Origin: Alphaproteobacteria bacterium
GTDB taxonomy: Bacteria > Pseudomonadota > Alphaproteobacteria > UBA8366 > GCA-2717185
Direction: 5' to 3'
Length of the DNA stretch: 8,344 bases
Assembly (NCBI GenBank): GCA_016764135.1
Contig: JAESSL010000270.1
Coordinates: forward strand, 1 to 8,344
Part shown: positions 1 to 6,899 of the stretch, in pieces
Position numbering within the stretch: position 1 is the stretch's first letter
Layout of the letters: every line of letters begins with the position of its first letter
Made by a program: the position numbers and the translations under genes
The notes under the pieces: model-generated
The model's input: only the letters and a program-made list of their open reading frames with translations
The model's database searches: none
Told to the model about the DNA's origin: nothing

Positions 1-2
1 CT

Positions 3-401
3 CCCGAAATCGAAAAACGTGGCGGCGGCAGCATTGTCATTACCTCCTCGACGGCCGGCATTCGAGCAATCCGGAAACAGCCTGCCTACGTCACCTCCAA
101 ACACGCCGTCATCGGCATGATGCGCGCCGCCGCGCTGGAAGGCGCCGCCTCTAAAATCCGCGTCAATACGGTAAACCCCTCTCCCATCGACACACAAATG
201 ATGACGAAGATCGAAGAAATGGCCGGTCTGAGCGAGGAACAACGCGCCACAAACCCCTACGCATCCTCAACGCCACTGCAGCGCTATGGAGATCCCGAAG
301 AAGTCGCCAACCTCATGTTGTTTCTCGCCAGCGAGGACAGCTCGTTCTGCACCGGCAGCGTCTATATGGTGGATGGCGGCGTCTCCGCCGGACGGCTGTA
401 A
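3..401 (+). CDS. SDR family oxidoreductase, C-terminal part (5' end outside window)
   Basis: NAD(P)-dependent short-chain dehydrogenase/reductase, substrate unknown. The reading frame is open from the window edge to TAA at 399–401 (132 residues), so the N-terminal Rossmann half with the TGxxxGxG cofactor motif is missing. Visible landmarks are the strand ending ITSS, which carries the catalytic serine (about codons 13–16 from position 3), the active-site YxxxK as YVTSK about 20 residues later, then RVNTVNPSPIDT, the usual N/P-G/S-x-IxT segment after beta strand 6, and the C-terminal signature PEEVANLMLFLASEDSSFCTGSVYMVDGG of classical SDRs (FabG-like). The internal ATG at 117 falls after the catalytic lysine and is not a plausible start. 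The gene converges on guaA with only 10 bases between stops. Many SDR subfamilies share these motifs, so no specific reaction is assigned. Confidence 0.93.
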   Translation, partial: PEIEKRGGGSIVITSSTAGIRAIRKQPAYVTSKHAVIGMMRAAALEGAASKIRVNTVNPSPIDTQMMTKIEEMAGLSEEQRATNPYASSTPLQRYGDPEEVANLMLFLASEDSSFCTGSVYMVDGGVSAGRL

Positions 402-411
402 GGCGCGTCCG

Positions 412-1962
412 TCATTCCCACTCGATAGTGCCGGGCGGCTTGGAGGTCACGTCATAGACGACGCGATTGACGCCTTTCACCTGATTGATGATGCGCGTCG
501 CCGTGTTGGCCAAAAAGGCGTGGTCGAAGGCGTATGAATCGGCGGTCATGCCGTCCGTCGATGTCACGGCGCGAAGCGCACAGACATATTCATAGGTCCG
601 GTTATCGCCCATAACGCCGACCGTGCGCACCGGCAACAGCACCGCAAAGGCCTGCCAGATGGCGTCGTAGAGTCCGGCATTGCGAATTTCATCCAGATAA
701 ATCGCATCGGCCTCGCGCAGGATGTCCAGTTTTTCGGGGGTAATGGCGCCTGGAATTCGAATAGCCAACCCCGGTCCCGGAAAAGGATGACGGCCAACCA
801 GAACCTCGGACATGCCTAATTCGCGCCCCAGCGCGCGCACTTCATCTTTAAAAAGCTCGCGAAGCGGTTCGACCAACTCCATGTTCATACGTTCCGGCAA
901 CCCGCCCACATTGTGGTGCGACTTGATCGTGACGCTGGGCCCGCCAATCGCCGATACGGATTCAATAACGTCGGGATAGAGCGTCCCTTGGGCCAGGAAT
1001 GCGGCGCCGCCGATTTTTTCCGCTTCCTGCTCAAACACATCGATGAACAATCCACCGATAATCTTACGTTTCCGTTCGGGGTCATCCACGCCTTCAAGCG
1101 CGCCGACAAACATGTCGGTGGCGTCCCGGTGCACTAGTGGAATATGGTAATGGTCGTCAAACAGCTTCACGACCTCTTCAGCCTCGTCTGCGCGCAACAA
1201 ACCATGATCCACAAAAATACAAGTCAGTTGATCGCCGATAGCCTCATGCAACAACACCGCCGCGACTGAAGAATCGACGCCCCCGGACAAGCCGCAAATG
1301 ACTTTGCCGTCGCCAACCTGATCCTTGATGCGCTGCACCGCCTGTTCCCGAAACGCCGCCATCGTCCAGTCGCCGCCACATCCGGCCACTTTGTGGACGA
1401 AGTTCGCCAATAATTTAGCGCCATCCGGCGTATGCGCCACTTCGGGATGAAACTGGACGCCGTAATACCCTCGCTCAGGGTCCGCGATCGCCGCAAAAGG
1501 CGCGCCGTCGGTTACTGCAACAGGTGAAAACCCCGCCGGCAATTCGGTCACGCGGTCGCCGTGGCTCATCCAGACCTGCTCTCGGGCGCCGACCGGCCAG
1601 ACACCTTCAAACAAGGCGCAATCCTGTGTTACATCGATAAAGGCGCGGCCAAATTCACGGTGGTCGGATGGCTCCACGCTTCCGCCCAACTGGGCGCACA
1701 TCGCCTGCTGTCCATAGCAAATGCCCAGCAGAGGTACGCCCGCCTCAAATATGGCGTCCGGAGCGCGGGGCGCTTCAGCGGACGTGACGCTCGCGGGGCC
1801 GCCAGACAGAATGATCGCCTTTGGATCGTAAGCCGCGACCGATTGCGCCGTAACCTTGTTAAAGGGATGTATTTCGCAATAAACGCCATTTTCCCGAACG
1901 CGTCGCGCGATAAGCTGCGTCACCTGACTTCCAAAATCGACGATAAGCACCCGGTCGGTCAT
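412..1962 (-). CDS. guaA: GMP synthase (glutamine-hydrolysing)
   Basis: Cytoplasmic enzyme converting XMP, ATP and glutamine to GMP, the last step of guanine nucleotide synthesis. 516 residues, usual full length. The N-terminal class I glutamine amidotransferase domain (about 1–195) has the nucleophile in GICYGQQ (Cys82) and the His172/Glu174 pair in QFHPEVAH. The ATP-pyrophosphatase domain has the PP-loop LSGGVDSS (225–232) and the C-terminal dimerisation/XMP-binding part ends in the characteristic TSKPPGTIEWE. An upstream in-frame TTG at 1983 would add seven residues, but the ATG at 1962 is preferred because it starts directly at the conserved MTDRVLIVDFGSQ and has AGGA (1967–1970, minus sense) just ahead. 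It lies 51 bases after the GNAT gene with no clear promoter between, so it is probably expressed from the guaB promoter. Confidence 0.98.
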   Translation of the reverse strand: MTDRVLIVDFGSQVTQLIARRVRENGVYCEIHPFNKVTAQSVAAYDPKAIILSGGPASVTSAEAPRAPDAIFEAGVPLLGICYGQQAMCAQLGGSVEPSDHREFGRAFIDVTQDCALFEGVWPVGAREQVWMSHGDRVTELPAGFSPVAVTDGAPFAAIADPERGYYGVQFHPEVAHTPDGAKLLANFVHKVAGCGGDWTMAAFREQAVQRIKDQVGDGKVICGLSGGVDSSVAAVLLHEAIGDQLTCIFVDHGLLRADEAEEVVKLFDDHYHIPLVHRDATDMFVGALEGVDDPERKRKIIGGLFIDVFEQEAEKIGGAAFLAQGTLYPDVIESVSAIGGPSVTIKSHHNVGGLPERMNMELVEPLRELFKDEVRALGRELGMSEVLVGRHPFPGPGLAIRIPGAITPEKLDILREADAIYLDEIRNAGLYDAIWQAFAVLLPVRTVGVMGDNRTYEYVCALRAVTSTDGMTADSYAFDHAFLANTATRIINQVKGVNRVVYDVTSKPPGTIEWE

Positions 1963-2013
1963 TCTATCCTGTTTCCTTTTCAATTCGCGCAGCCGCCGCC
2001 GCGCTCGATACCT

Positions 2014-2574
2014 TTAACTCAATGTCTCCGCCAAACGCGGCCAGCCATATCCAAATTCCCGGACGCCCCATACGCTTTCGTCGCGTTCAACGACTTTTGC
2101 ACCGCCTTGGCGTTCGTAGAAAAATCGTGACGGGTTCAATCCCAAAACCCAGATAATCGCCGATTCGTGACCCCCTCGACTTAAGTCCCGAAACGCGCCC
2201 CGCAAAAGTCGCCGGCCCCAACCATGGTTTTGATGATCCGGCGCGACATAGAGCGTATACACTTCGCCTGAATAGGACAGGCCACGACTTCGGCTTGGCC
2301 CATACCCCGTAAATCCGATGATGTTCGAGTGCGCCACGGTCGCAACCAATGCGGCGTCCCCGGCCTGCAACAGCGCGCGCCATTGACGCGCCTGAACATC
2401 ATATGACATGCGCACCAAGGCGTCGTCGGGTAGAATTCCGGCATAGGTCGCGCGCCACGTATCGACATAGATCCGGGCGATTGCGCCCGCGTCATCCGGC
2501 GTTGCGGCGCGCAAATCGACCCCGGTCATGTCACGCCCCCAGTGAGGCGCGCGCGACGCCGCGCTGTGGTTCAT
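2014..2574 (-). CDS. GNAT family N-acetyltransferase
   Basis: Predicted acetyl-CoA-dependent N-acetyltransferase, 186 residues; acceptor substrate unknown. The GNAT fold is recognisable: beta1 LRAATPDDAGAIARIYVDTW (21–40), then the core EVYTLYVAPDHQNHGWGRRLL (104–124) with the acetyl-CoA pyrophosphate loop Q-N-H-G-W-G (115–120), followed by strand 4/5 IIWVLGLNPSRFFYERQGGAK, where the NPSRFFYE-x-GG segment is the usual motif B. The ATG at 2574 has no good ribosome site. An in-frame ATG at 2529 begins MTGVDLRAATPDD, closer to the usual family start, with a G-rich stretch upstream, so the true start may be there (171 residues). It sits between guaB (14 bases upstream) and guaA (51 bases downstream) on the same strand and is very probably co-transcribed with them. 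No sequence feature links it to purine metabolism. Confidence 0.92.
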   Translation of the reverse strand: MNHSAASRAPHWGRDMTGVDLRAATPDDAGAIARIYVDTWRATYAGILPDDALVRMSYDVQARQWRALLQAGDAALVATVAHSNIIGFTGYGPSRSRGLSYSGEVYTLYVAPDHQNHGWGRRLLRGAFRDLSRGGHESAIIWVLGLNPSRFFYERQGGAKVVERDESVWGVREFGYGWPRLAETLS

Positions 2575-2588
2575 TATGCTGCAGCGCG

Positions 2589-4052
2589 TCAGGATTGAGC
2601 ACGATAATTGGGCGCCTCGCGCGTCACCGTAACATCATGCACATGACCTTCACGCAGGCCTGAATCAGTGACGCGGATAAACTCGCAATTACGCTGCATC
2701 TCACTCATGGTCGCATTGCCAGTGTAGCCCATGGCCGCCCGCAACCCGCCAACAAGTTGATGAACAATGGCGCCAACCGCCCCTTTATACGGAACCTGAC
2801 CTTCAACGCCTTCGGGGACAAGTTTCAACGCGTCAGTGACTTCCTGCTGGAAATACCGATCCGCAGACCCCCGCGCCATCGCACCGACAGACCCCATGCC
2901 CCGATAGGATTTATAGGGCCGCCCCTGAAACATATGAACATCTCCGGGCGCTTCATCCGTCCCTGCGAACAAGGAGCCGATCATCACGGCGCTGGCGCCA
3001 GACGCGATCGCCTTCGCCAAATCACCGGAAAATTTGATCCCACCATCCGCAATGATCGGAATATCTTTCTCACGCCCAACTTCGACCGCATCCATAACAG
3101 CGGTTAATTGCGGCATGCCGACGCCCGCGACAATACGCGTGGTGCAGATTGACCCCGGTCCAATGCCGACCTTGACCGCGTCCGCGCCACAATCGATCAA
3201 CGCCCGCACGCCATCGCCCGTCGCCACATTCCCCGCGACGACCTGGGCGTAGTTGCTCAGTTTTTTGACATTTTCAACGGCCCGCATCACGCCTTCGGAA
3301 TGGCCATGCGCGGTATCGATCACGATAACATCGCATCCAGCGTCCAGCAGCGCCTCGGCGCGCTCGATGCCCTCATCTCCGACGCCAACGGCGGCGGCGG
3401 CGCGTAAACTGCCGTTTTCATCTTTGCAGGCGTTGGGATGCTGTTGCGCCTTGTCGATATCCTTCACTGTGATCAAACCAACGCAATGGCGGTCATCATC
3501 CACAACAACCAGTTTTTCAATTTTATGCTGGTGGAGGATACGCTTGGCTTCTTCCCGGTCCACGCCTTCGCGAACCGTCACCAAACCGCGGCGCGTCATC
3601 AACTCCCGAACCGGTTGATTGGGATTTGTCGCGAACCGCACATCCCGGTTGGTCAAAATACCGATTAATTTACCGCTGCGTTTGGCGACGACGGGAATGC
3701 CGGAAATATTGTGTTCGGCCATCACCGCAAGCGCGTCGGACAGCGTCTTTTCCGGCGTAATTGTTATCGGGTCCACCACCATGCCCGATTCAAACCGTTT
3801 AACCCGGCGCACTTCATTCGCCTGTCGTTCAACACTCATATTCTTGTGAACAACGCCGATACCGCCCGCCTGCGCCAAGGCGATGGCGAGCCCGCTCTCC
3901 GTCACCGTGTCCATGGCGGATGAGATAATGGGAATGCCAAGTGCAATTTTCTTGGTCATGAACGTCTGGGTTTGCGCTTGACCCGGGAGCGTGCTCGATG
4001 CTGCGGGAACCAGAAGAACATCATCAAAAGTGAGGGCTTCACGAAATTCCAT
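2589..4052 (-). CDS. guaB: Inosine-5'-monophosphate dehydrogenase
   Basis: NAD-dependent oxidation of IMP to XMP, the committed step to GMP, cytoplasmic tetramer. 487 residues, the usual bacterial length. The (beta/alpha)8 barrel begins at LTFDDVLLVP (7–16). Two CBS domains are inserted at about 93–150 and 153–208 (SGIPVVAKRSGKLIGILTNRD and KLVVVDDDRHCVGLITVKDI); in this family they bind adenine/guanine nucleotides and tune activity. The catalytic loop is GIGPGSICTTRIVAGVG with Cys303, followed by IADGGI (334–339) for IMP phosphate binding and the flap RGSADRYFQ (394–402) with the Arg399-Tyr400 dyad. ATG at 4052 has GGAG seven bases upstream (minus sense) and a sigma70-like promoter about 40 bases upstream. 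First gene of the probable guaB–GNAT–guaA operon. Confidence 0.98.
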   Translation of the reverse strand: MEFREALTFDDVLLVPAASSTLPGQAQTQTFMTKKIALGIPIISSAMDTVTESGLAIALAQAGGIGVVHKNMSVERQANEVRRVKRFESGMVVDPITITPEKTLSDALAVMAEHNISGIPVVAKRSGKLIGILTNRDVRFATNPNQPVRELMTRRGLVTVREGVDREEAKRILHQHKIEKLVVVDDDRHCVGLITVKDIDKAQQHPNACKDENGSLRAAAAVGVGDEGIERAEALLDAGCDVIVIDTAHGHSEGVMRAVENVKKLSNYAQVVAGNVATGDGVRALIDCGADAVKVGIGPGSICTTRIVAGVGMPQLTAVMDAVEVGREKDIPIIADGGIKFSGDLAKAIASGASAVMIGSLFAGTDEAPGDVHMFQGRPYKSYRGMGSVGAMARGSADRYFQQEVTDALKLVPEGVEGQVPYKGAVGAIVHQLVGGLRAAMGYTGNATMSEMQRNCEFIRVTDSGLREGHVHDVTVTREAPNYRAQS

Positions 4053-4091
4053 ATCAAGGCTCCTATGCAGAACGACACTAAATTTTCGCGC

Positions 4092-4119
4092 ATAATACAG
4101 TTGAAATGCACAAAGCCAA
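4092..4119 (-). promoter_or_regulatory. Predicted sigma70-type promoter of guaB
   Basis: On the minus strand TTGGCT (4119–4114) and TATTAT (4097–4092) are separated by 16 bases, within a clearly AT-rich intergenic stretch. This would put the transcription start near 4085 and give a leader of about 33 nucleotides with GGAG in front of the guaB ATG. The leader is too short for a purine riboswitch and I see no PurR-like palindrome. A second AT-rich -10-like element (TATAAA, 4169–4164) with a poorly spaced TTGCAG (4194–4189, spacer 19) could be a weaker upstream promoter. Confidence 0.55.
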
Positions 4120-4280
4120 GTTTCGAATGCGATTTTCTCGCTATTTTTGCATAGAATTTAGATTTTATACGCGAAGGAAGCGAACATTCTGCAAAAGAAC
4201 CACATTTTGCGCCCCGCCTGGTCGAATTTTAGCGCCCTGAAAGCGTCACATCGGCCCGCATCGCACTGACCGCCTGGCGG

Positions 4281-5102
4281 TTATTTCGGTGATTCGTCCT
4301 CTTGCACGCCGCGAAACCCCATCGCCACAACATAAAGCTCCGCGGATTCCTTTCGGCTCGATTCGGGTTTTGCATGAATGACTCTGGCAAAATTCTGCCG
4401 CAATTTCGTCAGAAGCGTACGCTCAGTACCGCCTTGCAGGACCTTCGCGACAAAACCACCACCCGGCGCCAGCACTGTCACGGCGAAATCGATCGCCGTC
4501 TCCGCCAACGCTACGATCTTCAAATGGTCCGACGGCGCATGACCGGTCGTTGCCGCCGCCATATCCGACAAAACAACATCCGCCAACCCGCCAAGTTCGC
4601 GTTTCAGTCGGTCCGGCGCATCCGGGTCCAAGAAATCACCCTCCAGGAAAATAACGCCTTCCATAGGGGCGACCGGAGATAGATCAATGCCGACGACGAC
4701 GCCTGTCTCACCCACAACGTCAATGGCGACCTGGGACCATCCGCCGGGCGCAGCGCCCAGATCGATTACCTTGGCGCCGCGTTTCAAAAGCTCAAAACGC
4801 TGGTCCAGCTCCATCAACTTGAACGCGGCGCGACTGCGCAGCCCGCGACGCTGCGCTTCACTGACATAGGGATCGTTCAGTTGGCGTTGAAGCCAGCGTT
4901 GCTGAGAATTGGTGCGGCCTTTTTTTCGCTTCAACCGAACAGTCAGCGTACGCTGAACCGACACATGCGATCCGAGTATACTGGCGCCAGCGCCGCTTTT
5001 GCCGCCTTTGGTTTTTCCAAAGCGGTTTTTACCGTATGCGACTTTAGAGCCGCGTCCGCTGTTCTTTCCAGCCCCGCCGCGGGAGCCACGTCTATTTGTC
5101 AT
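4281..5102 (-). CDS. rlmE: 23S rRNA (uridine-2552-2'-O)-methyltransferase RlmE (FtsJ/RrmJ)
   Basis: SAM-dependent 2'-O-methylation of U2552 in the A loop of 23S rRNA, acting late in 50S assembly. 273 residues against about 209 in E. coli; the difference is mainly an N-terminal extension. Residues 1–62 are Gly/Lys/Arg-rich and probably disordered; the FtsJ domain starts near RTNSQQRWLQRQLNDPYV (63–80). Motif I is VIDLGAAPGGWSQ (112–124). The catalytic K-D-K-E tetrad is intact: Lys95 (SRAAFKLMELD), Asp180 (LSDMAA), Lys220 (FVAKVLQGG), Glu255 (RKESAELYVVA), with spacings matching E. coli K38-D124-K164-E199 to within one residue. The ATG overlaps the ppx stop as ATGA (5102–5099), implying translational coupling. 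Start is supported by that overlap and a purine-rich GAGAAG upstream. Confidence 0.96.
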   Translation of the reverse strand: MTNRRGSRGGAGKNSGRGSKVAYGKNRFGKTKGGKSGAGASILGSHVSVQRTLTVRLKRKKGRTNSQQRWLQRQLNDPYVSEAQRRGLRSRAAFKLMELDQRFELLKRGAKVIDLGAAPGGWSQVAIDVVGETGVVVGIDLSPVAPMEGVIFLEGDFLDPDAPDRLKRELGGLADVVLSDMAAATTGHAPSDHLKIVALAETAIDFAVTVLAPGGGFVAKVLQGGTERTLLTKLRQNFARVIHAKPESSRKESAELYVVAMGFRGVQEDESPK

Positions 5103-6154
5103 TTTTCTTCTCTACCACGACGATCCTTTGCTTCGCTGTCCGCAGCGCGAATGAGATCGTGTAAAATACCCTCACGCAGGCCCCTGTCAGCGACGCGAAG
5201 CCGCCCAACCGGCCAACGACGGCAAATTGCTTCCAAGATTGCGCATCCCGCAACAACTAAATCAGCCCGTTCTTCCCCAATACGAGGGTTGGCGGCCCGG
5301 CCCACACAATCTTGTGCGCGCAGGCGGTCGCTCATAGCGCGAATATCGTCGAACTGCAAATATGCGCCATCGACCAGCGAGCGATCATAGCGCGGTAAAC
5401 CAAGATGAACGCCGGTTAAGGTCGTAACCGTGCCCGATGTTCCCAGAATCTGCACTTCTTCTCGCCTGACCATGCTCGACACCTGGTATTTTTTACAAAA
5501 TGGCGCCAGCAGTTTGTCCACTTCGGCCACCATGGAATCATAGGTCGCGACGGAAAGCGCGCCGCCGCCATATCTTTCGCTAAGATTGACGACGCCAAAG
5601 GGAAGCGAAACCCAGCCCGTCATATCAGATCCGCCTTTGCGAGCGTCCATCAACATGACTTCCGTACTACCGCCGCCAATATCGAAAACAAGGGCGTGCG
5701 GGGTGCTCTTCTCGATAAGCGGCAAACACCCGTTCAACGCCAGTCGCGCTTCTTCTTCCGCAGATATGGTTTCCAGCGCGACGCCGGTTTCATTAACGAC
5801 CCGTTCCAGAAAGGTTGCGCCATTTTGCGCACGGCGGCAGGCGTCTGTCGCCACGTTGCGACGCCGGTCTACGCCGCGCCGGCGCATTTTATCCGCACAG
5901 ATTTTCAAGGCTTCTATGGTGCGATCTATCGCCTCGTCGCCAAGGCGGCCACTCTCGCTCACGCCCTCCCCCAATCGCACGATGCGGGAAAAAGCGTCGA
6001 TGACGCGAAAACCGGTTCTGGTGGGGCGGGCGATCAAAAGACGGCAGTTATTGGTGCCCAGATCAATAGCGGCATAGGTATGGGCCCAACGCCCTTCCTT
6101 CGCTCGCCTGGCGGGACGCCTTCGGTCCCATCGCGGTCTGACATACGCCGTCAT
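5099..6154 (-). CDS. Ppx/GppA family phosphatase (exopolyphosphatase / pppGpp phosphohydrolase)
   Basis: Predicted hydrolase of inorganic polyphosphate and/or the gamma phosphate of pppGpp; the sequence alone does not separate these activities. 351 residues, the short form with the two actin-like ATPase sub-domains and no C-terminal HD domain as found in E. coli Ppx/GppA. Family motifs in order: AAIDLGTNNCRLLIA (28–42, phosphate loop 1), the ISAEEEARL block (130–138) carrying the catalytic glutamate, VFDIGGGSTEVMLMD (156–170, phosphate loop 2), LGTSGTVTTL (237–246) and DRGLREGIL (323–331). Residues 1–25 are a basic lead-in (RPRWDRRRPARRAK) before the fold; no other in-frame ATG, so the start is accepted although no clear Shine-Dalgarno is seen. 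Followed with an ATGA overlap by rlmE, an arrangement known in Alphaproteobacteria. Both ppx and gppA are used for this family, so no symbol is given. Confidence 0.93.
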   Translation of the reverse strand: MTAYVRPRWDRRRPARRAKEGRWAHTYAAIDLGTNNCRLLIARPTRTGFRVIDAFSRIVRLGEGVSESGRLGDEAIDRTIEALKICADKMRRRGVDRRRNVATDACRRAQNGATFLERVVNETGVALETISAEEEARLALNGCLPLIEKSTPHALVFDIGGGSTEVMLMDARKGGSDMTGWVSLPFGVVNLSERYGGGALSVATYDSMVAEVDKLLAPFCKKYQVSSMVRREEVQILGTSGTVTTLTGVHLGLPRYDRSLVDGAYLQFDDIRAMSDRLRAQDCVGRAANPRIGEERADLVVAGCAILEAICRRWPVGRLRVADRGLREGILHDLIRAADSEAKDRRGREEK

Positions 6155-6178
6155 CGGACATTCGCCCGTTTTGTTGTT

Positions 6179-6207
6179 TTTATGGCGTCCCGAAACGAAT
6201 ATCTCAA
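6179..6207 (-). promoter_or_regulatory. Predicted sigma70-type promoter of ppx–rlmE
   Basis: Minus strand TTGAGA (6207–6202), a 17-base spacer, and CATAAA (6184–6179): five and four of six consensus matches with ideal spacing. Transcription would begin about 6172, some 18 bases before the ppx ATG. The match is by eye only; the short leader and absent ribosome site leave it moderate. Confidence 0.42.
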
Positions 6208-6399
6208 CGATATCCGAAGGAACCGCCTTTTATCTCTTGGCGCCGAGTGTACGCCAATCCGCGCTCCGTTCAATACCATCAAGCTTCAAAAGCACATGTA
6301 CCGCCCCTTCGCTTCCAGGCGTCGGGCGTTAAAAGACTACAAAATGAGAAAATTCTTCGCTACACATTCGAGAAGCAATGTGATATTCAGACCGCCCGT
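6208..6399. other. Intergenic region between divergent ppx and tRNA-Gln
   Basis: Together with the ppx promoter and leader this makes 245 bases without a gene. The plus-strand frame open through here (5696–6409) is the antisense shadow of ppx running past its start, has no family resemblance, and is not called. The tRNA promoter must lie here: GATATT (6382–6387) preceded by TG one base earlier gives an extended -10-like element with the start about 6394, just before the mature 5' end, but no -35 box fits. No terminator-like hairpin or repeat stands out. Confidence 0.5.
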
Positions 6400-6473
6400 T
6401 GGGGAATAGTTTAACGGTAGAACGAGTGGCTCTGACCCGCTTAGTCCTGGTTCAAATCCAGGTTCCCCAGCCA
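6400..6473 (+). tRNA. tRNA-Gln(CUG)
   Basis: Full cloverleaf by eye. Acceptor TGGGGAA (6400–6406) pairs with TTCCCCA (6463–6469), then discriminator G and encoded CCA (6471–6473). D stem GTTT/GAAC, D loop containing GGTA. Anticodon stem AGTGG/CCGCT (one U–G pair) with loop CTCTGAC, anticodon CTG at 6432–6434, reading CAG glutamine codons. Four-base variable loop, T stem CCTGG/CCAGG with loop TTCAAAT. The U1–A72 acceptor end is typical of bacterial tRNA-Gln. The 3' end marks the transition to phage-like DNA, so this gene is a likely integration site. Confidence 0.96.
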
Positions 6474-6515
6474 TCCCCTTATAATTCAATAATATAAAAT
6501 AGTTGATCACCTTGT

Positions 6516-6567
6516 GTATGGCTATGTATGGCTATGTATGGCATTTCTGTATGCCGAAATGTATGGC
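6516..6567 (+). repeat. Iterated GTATGGC sites (possible phage operator cluster)
   Basis: GTATGGC occurs at 6516–6522, 6526–6532, 6536–6542 and 6561–6567, with a variant GTATGCC at 6549–6555. The first three are exact 10-base tandem units (GTATGGCTAT). The element at 6540–6555 also contains an inverted pair GGCAT/ATGCC separated by six bases. Start-to-start distances are 10, 10, 13 and 12 bases, close to one helical turn. It lies directly upstream of a decayed S24 repressor, suggesting repeated binding sites of a phage regulator; a simple tandem duplication is the alternative. Confidence 0.5.
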
Positions 6568-6569
6568 GA

Positions 6570-6868
6570 TTTTCGGTCAATAAACTGATAGGTGATTTTG
6601 TCACCGGAGAGTCGATGGCGCCGCACTTTAAGGACGGCGAACTTGTGTTCGTCTCGGAACCCCGCCCGTTCGCATCGGCGATTGCGTCGTTATCCAAATG
6701 AAGAATGGCGAGCATAACGAAATGCTACGATATATAAGTTGCGTGAATCGCCGCACCTCCTACGGATTCAATACTCTCAGGTCAATCTGATCGCTGACAT
6801 TACGCTTGAAAGGTTGAAGGTTGTCGCGGTACACCGAATTCTACGATGAATGACTTGATGAGCGTCTA
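6570..6868 (+). pseudogene. Decayed S24/LexA-like phage repressor, peptidase-domain remnant
   Basis: Pieces of one S24 peptidase domain are readable in successive frames. Frame 1, from about 6570 to 6667: ...IGDFVTGESMAPHFKDGELVFVSEPRP, with the G-E-S-M nucleophile serine box and the following P-x-F-x-DGELV strand. Frame 2, from 6668: VRIGDCVVIQMKNGE, the strand after the nucleophile, reading on to TGA at 6788–6790. Frame 3, from 6793: ADITLERLKVVAVHRIL, the typical C-terminal strand of phage CI-like repressors. Frame 4, from 6846: MNDLMSV then TAG (6866–6868), a normal-looking end. Each change fits loss of one base; one G missing at about 6666–6668 would restore RPVRIGD. The N-terminal helix-turn-helix is absent, as only about 100 bases separate the domain from the tRNA. 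In intact relatives this domain mediates RecA-stimulated self-cleavage; this copy cannot make a functional protein. Confidence 0.75.
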
Positions 6869-6899
6869 GCGCGCTGGCGAAGGAAGTGATGGAAGCAAA

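Noticed and set aside
376..440. Possible bidirectional terminator between the convergent SDR and guaA genes
   Set aside because: Short GC-rich inverted repeats (GGCGG/CCGCC at 376–390; GACGG/CCGTC around the stops) exist, but none has a U-tract on either strand and most lie inside coding sequence.
1561..2130. 189-codon plus-strand open frame opposite guaA
   Set aside because: Antisense shadow of guaA running through its start; no family features. guaA itself is unambiguous.
4053..4085. Purine riboswitch or PurR operator in the guaB leader
   Set aside because: The predicted leader is only about 33 bases and contains no aptamer-sized structure or PurR-like palindrome.
4269..4281. GC-rich palindrome ACCGCC/GGCGGT at the rlmE stop as an intrinsic terminator
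   Set aside because: The loop is only one to three bases and no T-run follows on the minus strand; too weak to call.
5696..6409. 237-codon plus-strand open frame opposite ppx and into the tRNA
   Set aside because: Shadow of ppx; composition and content carry no protein signatures, and it would run into the tRNA gene.
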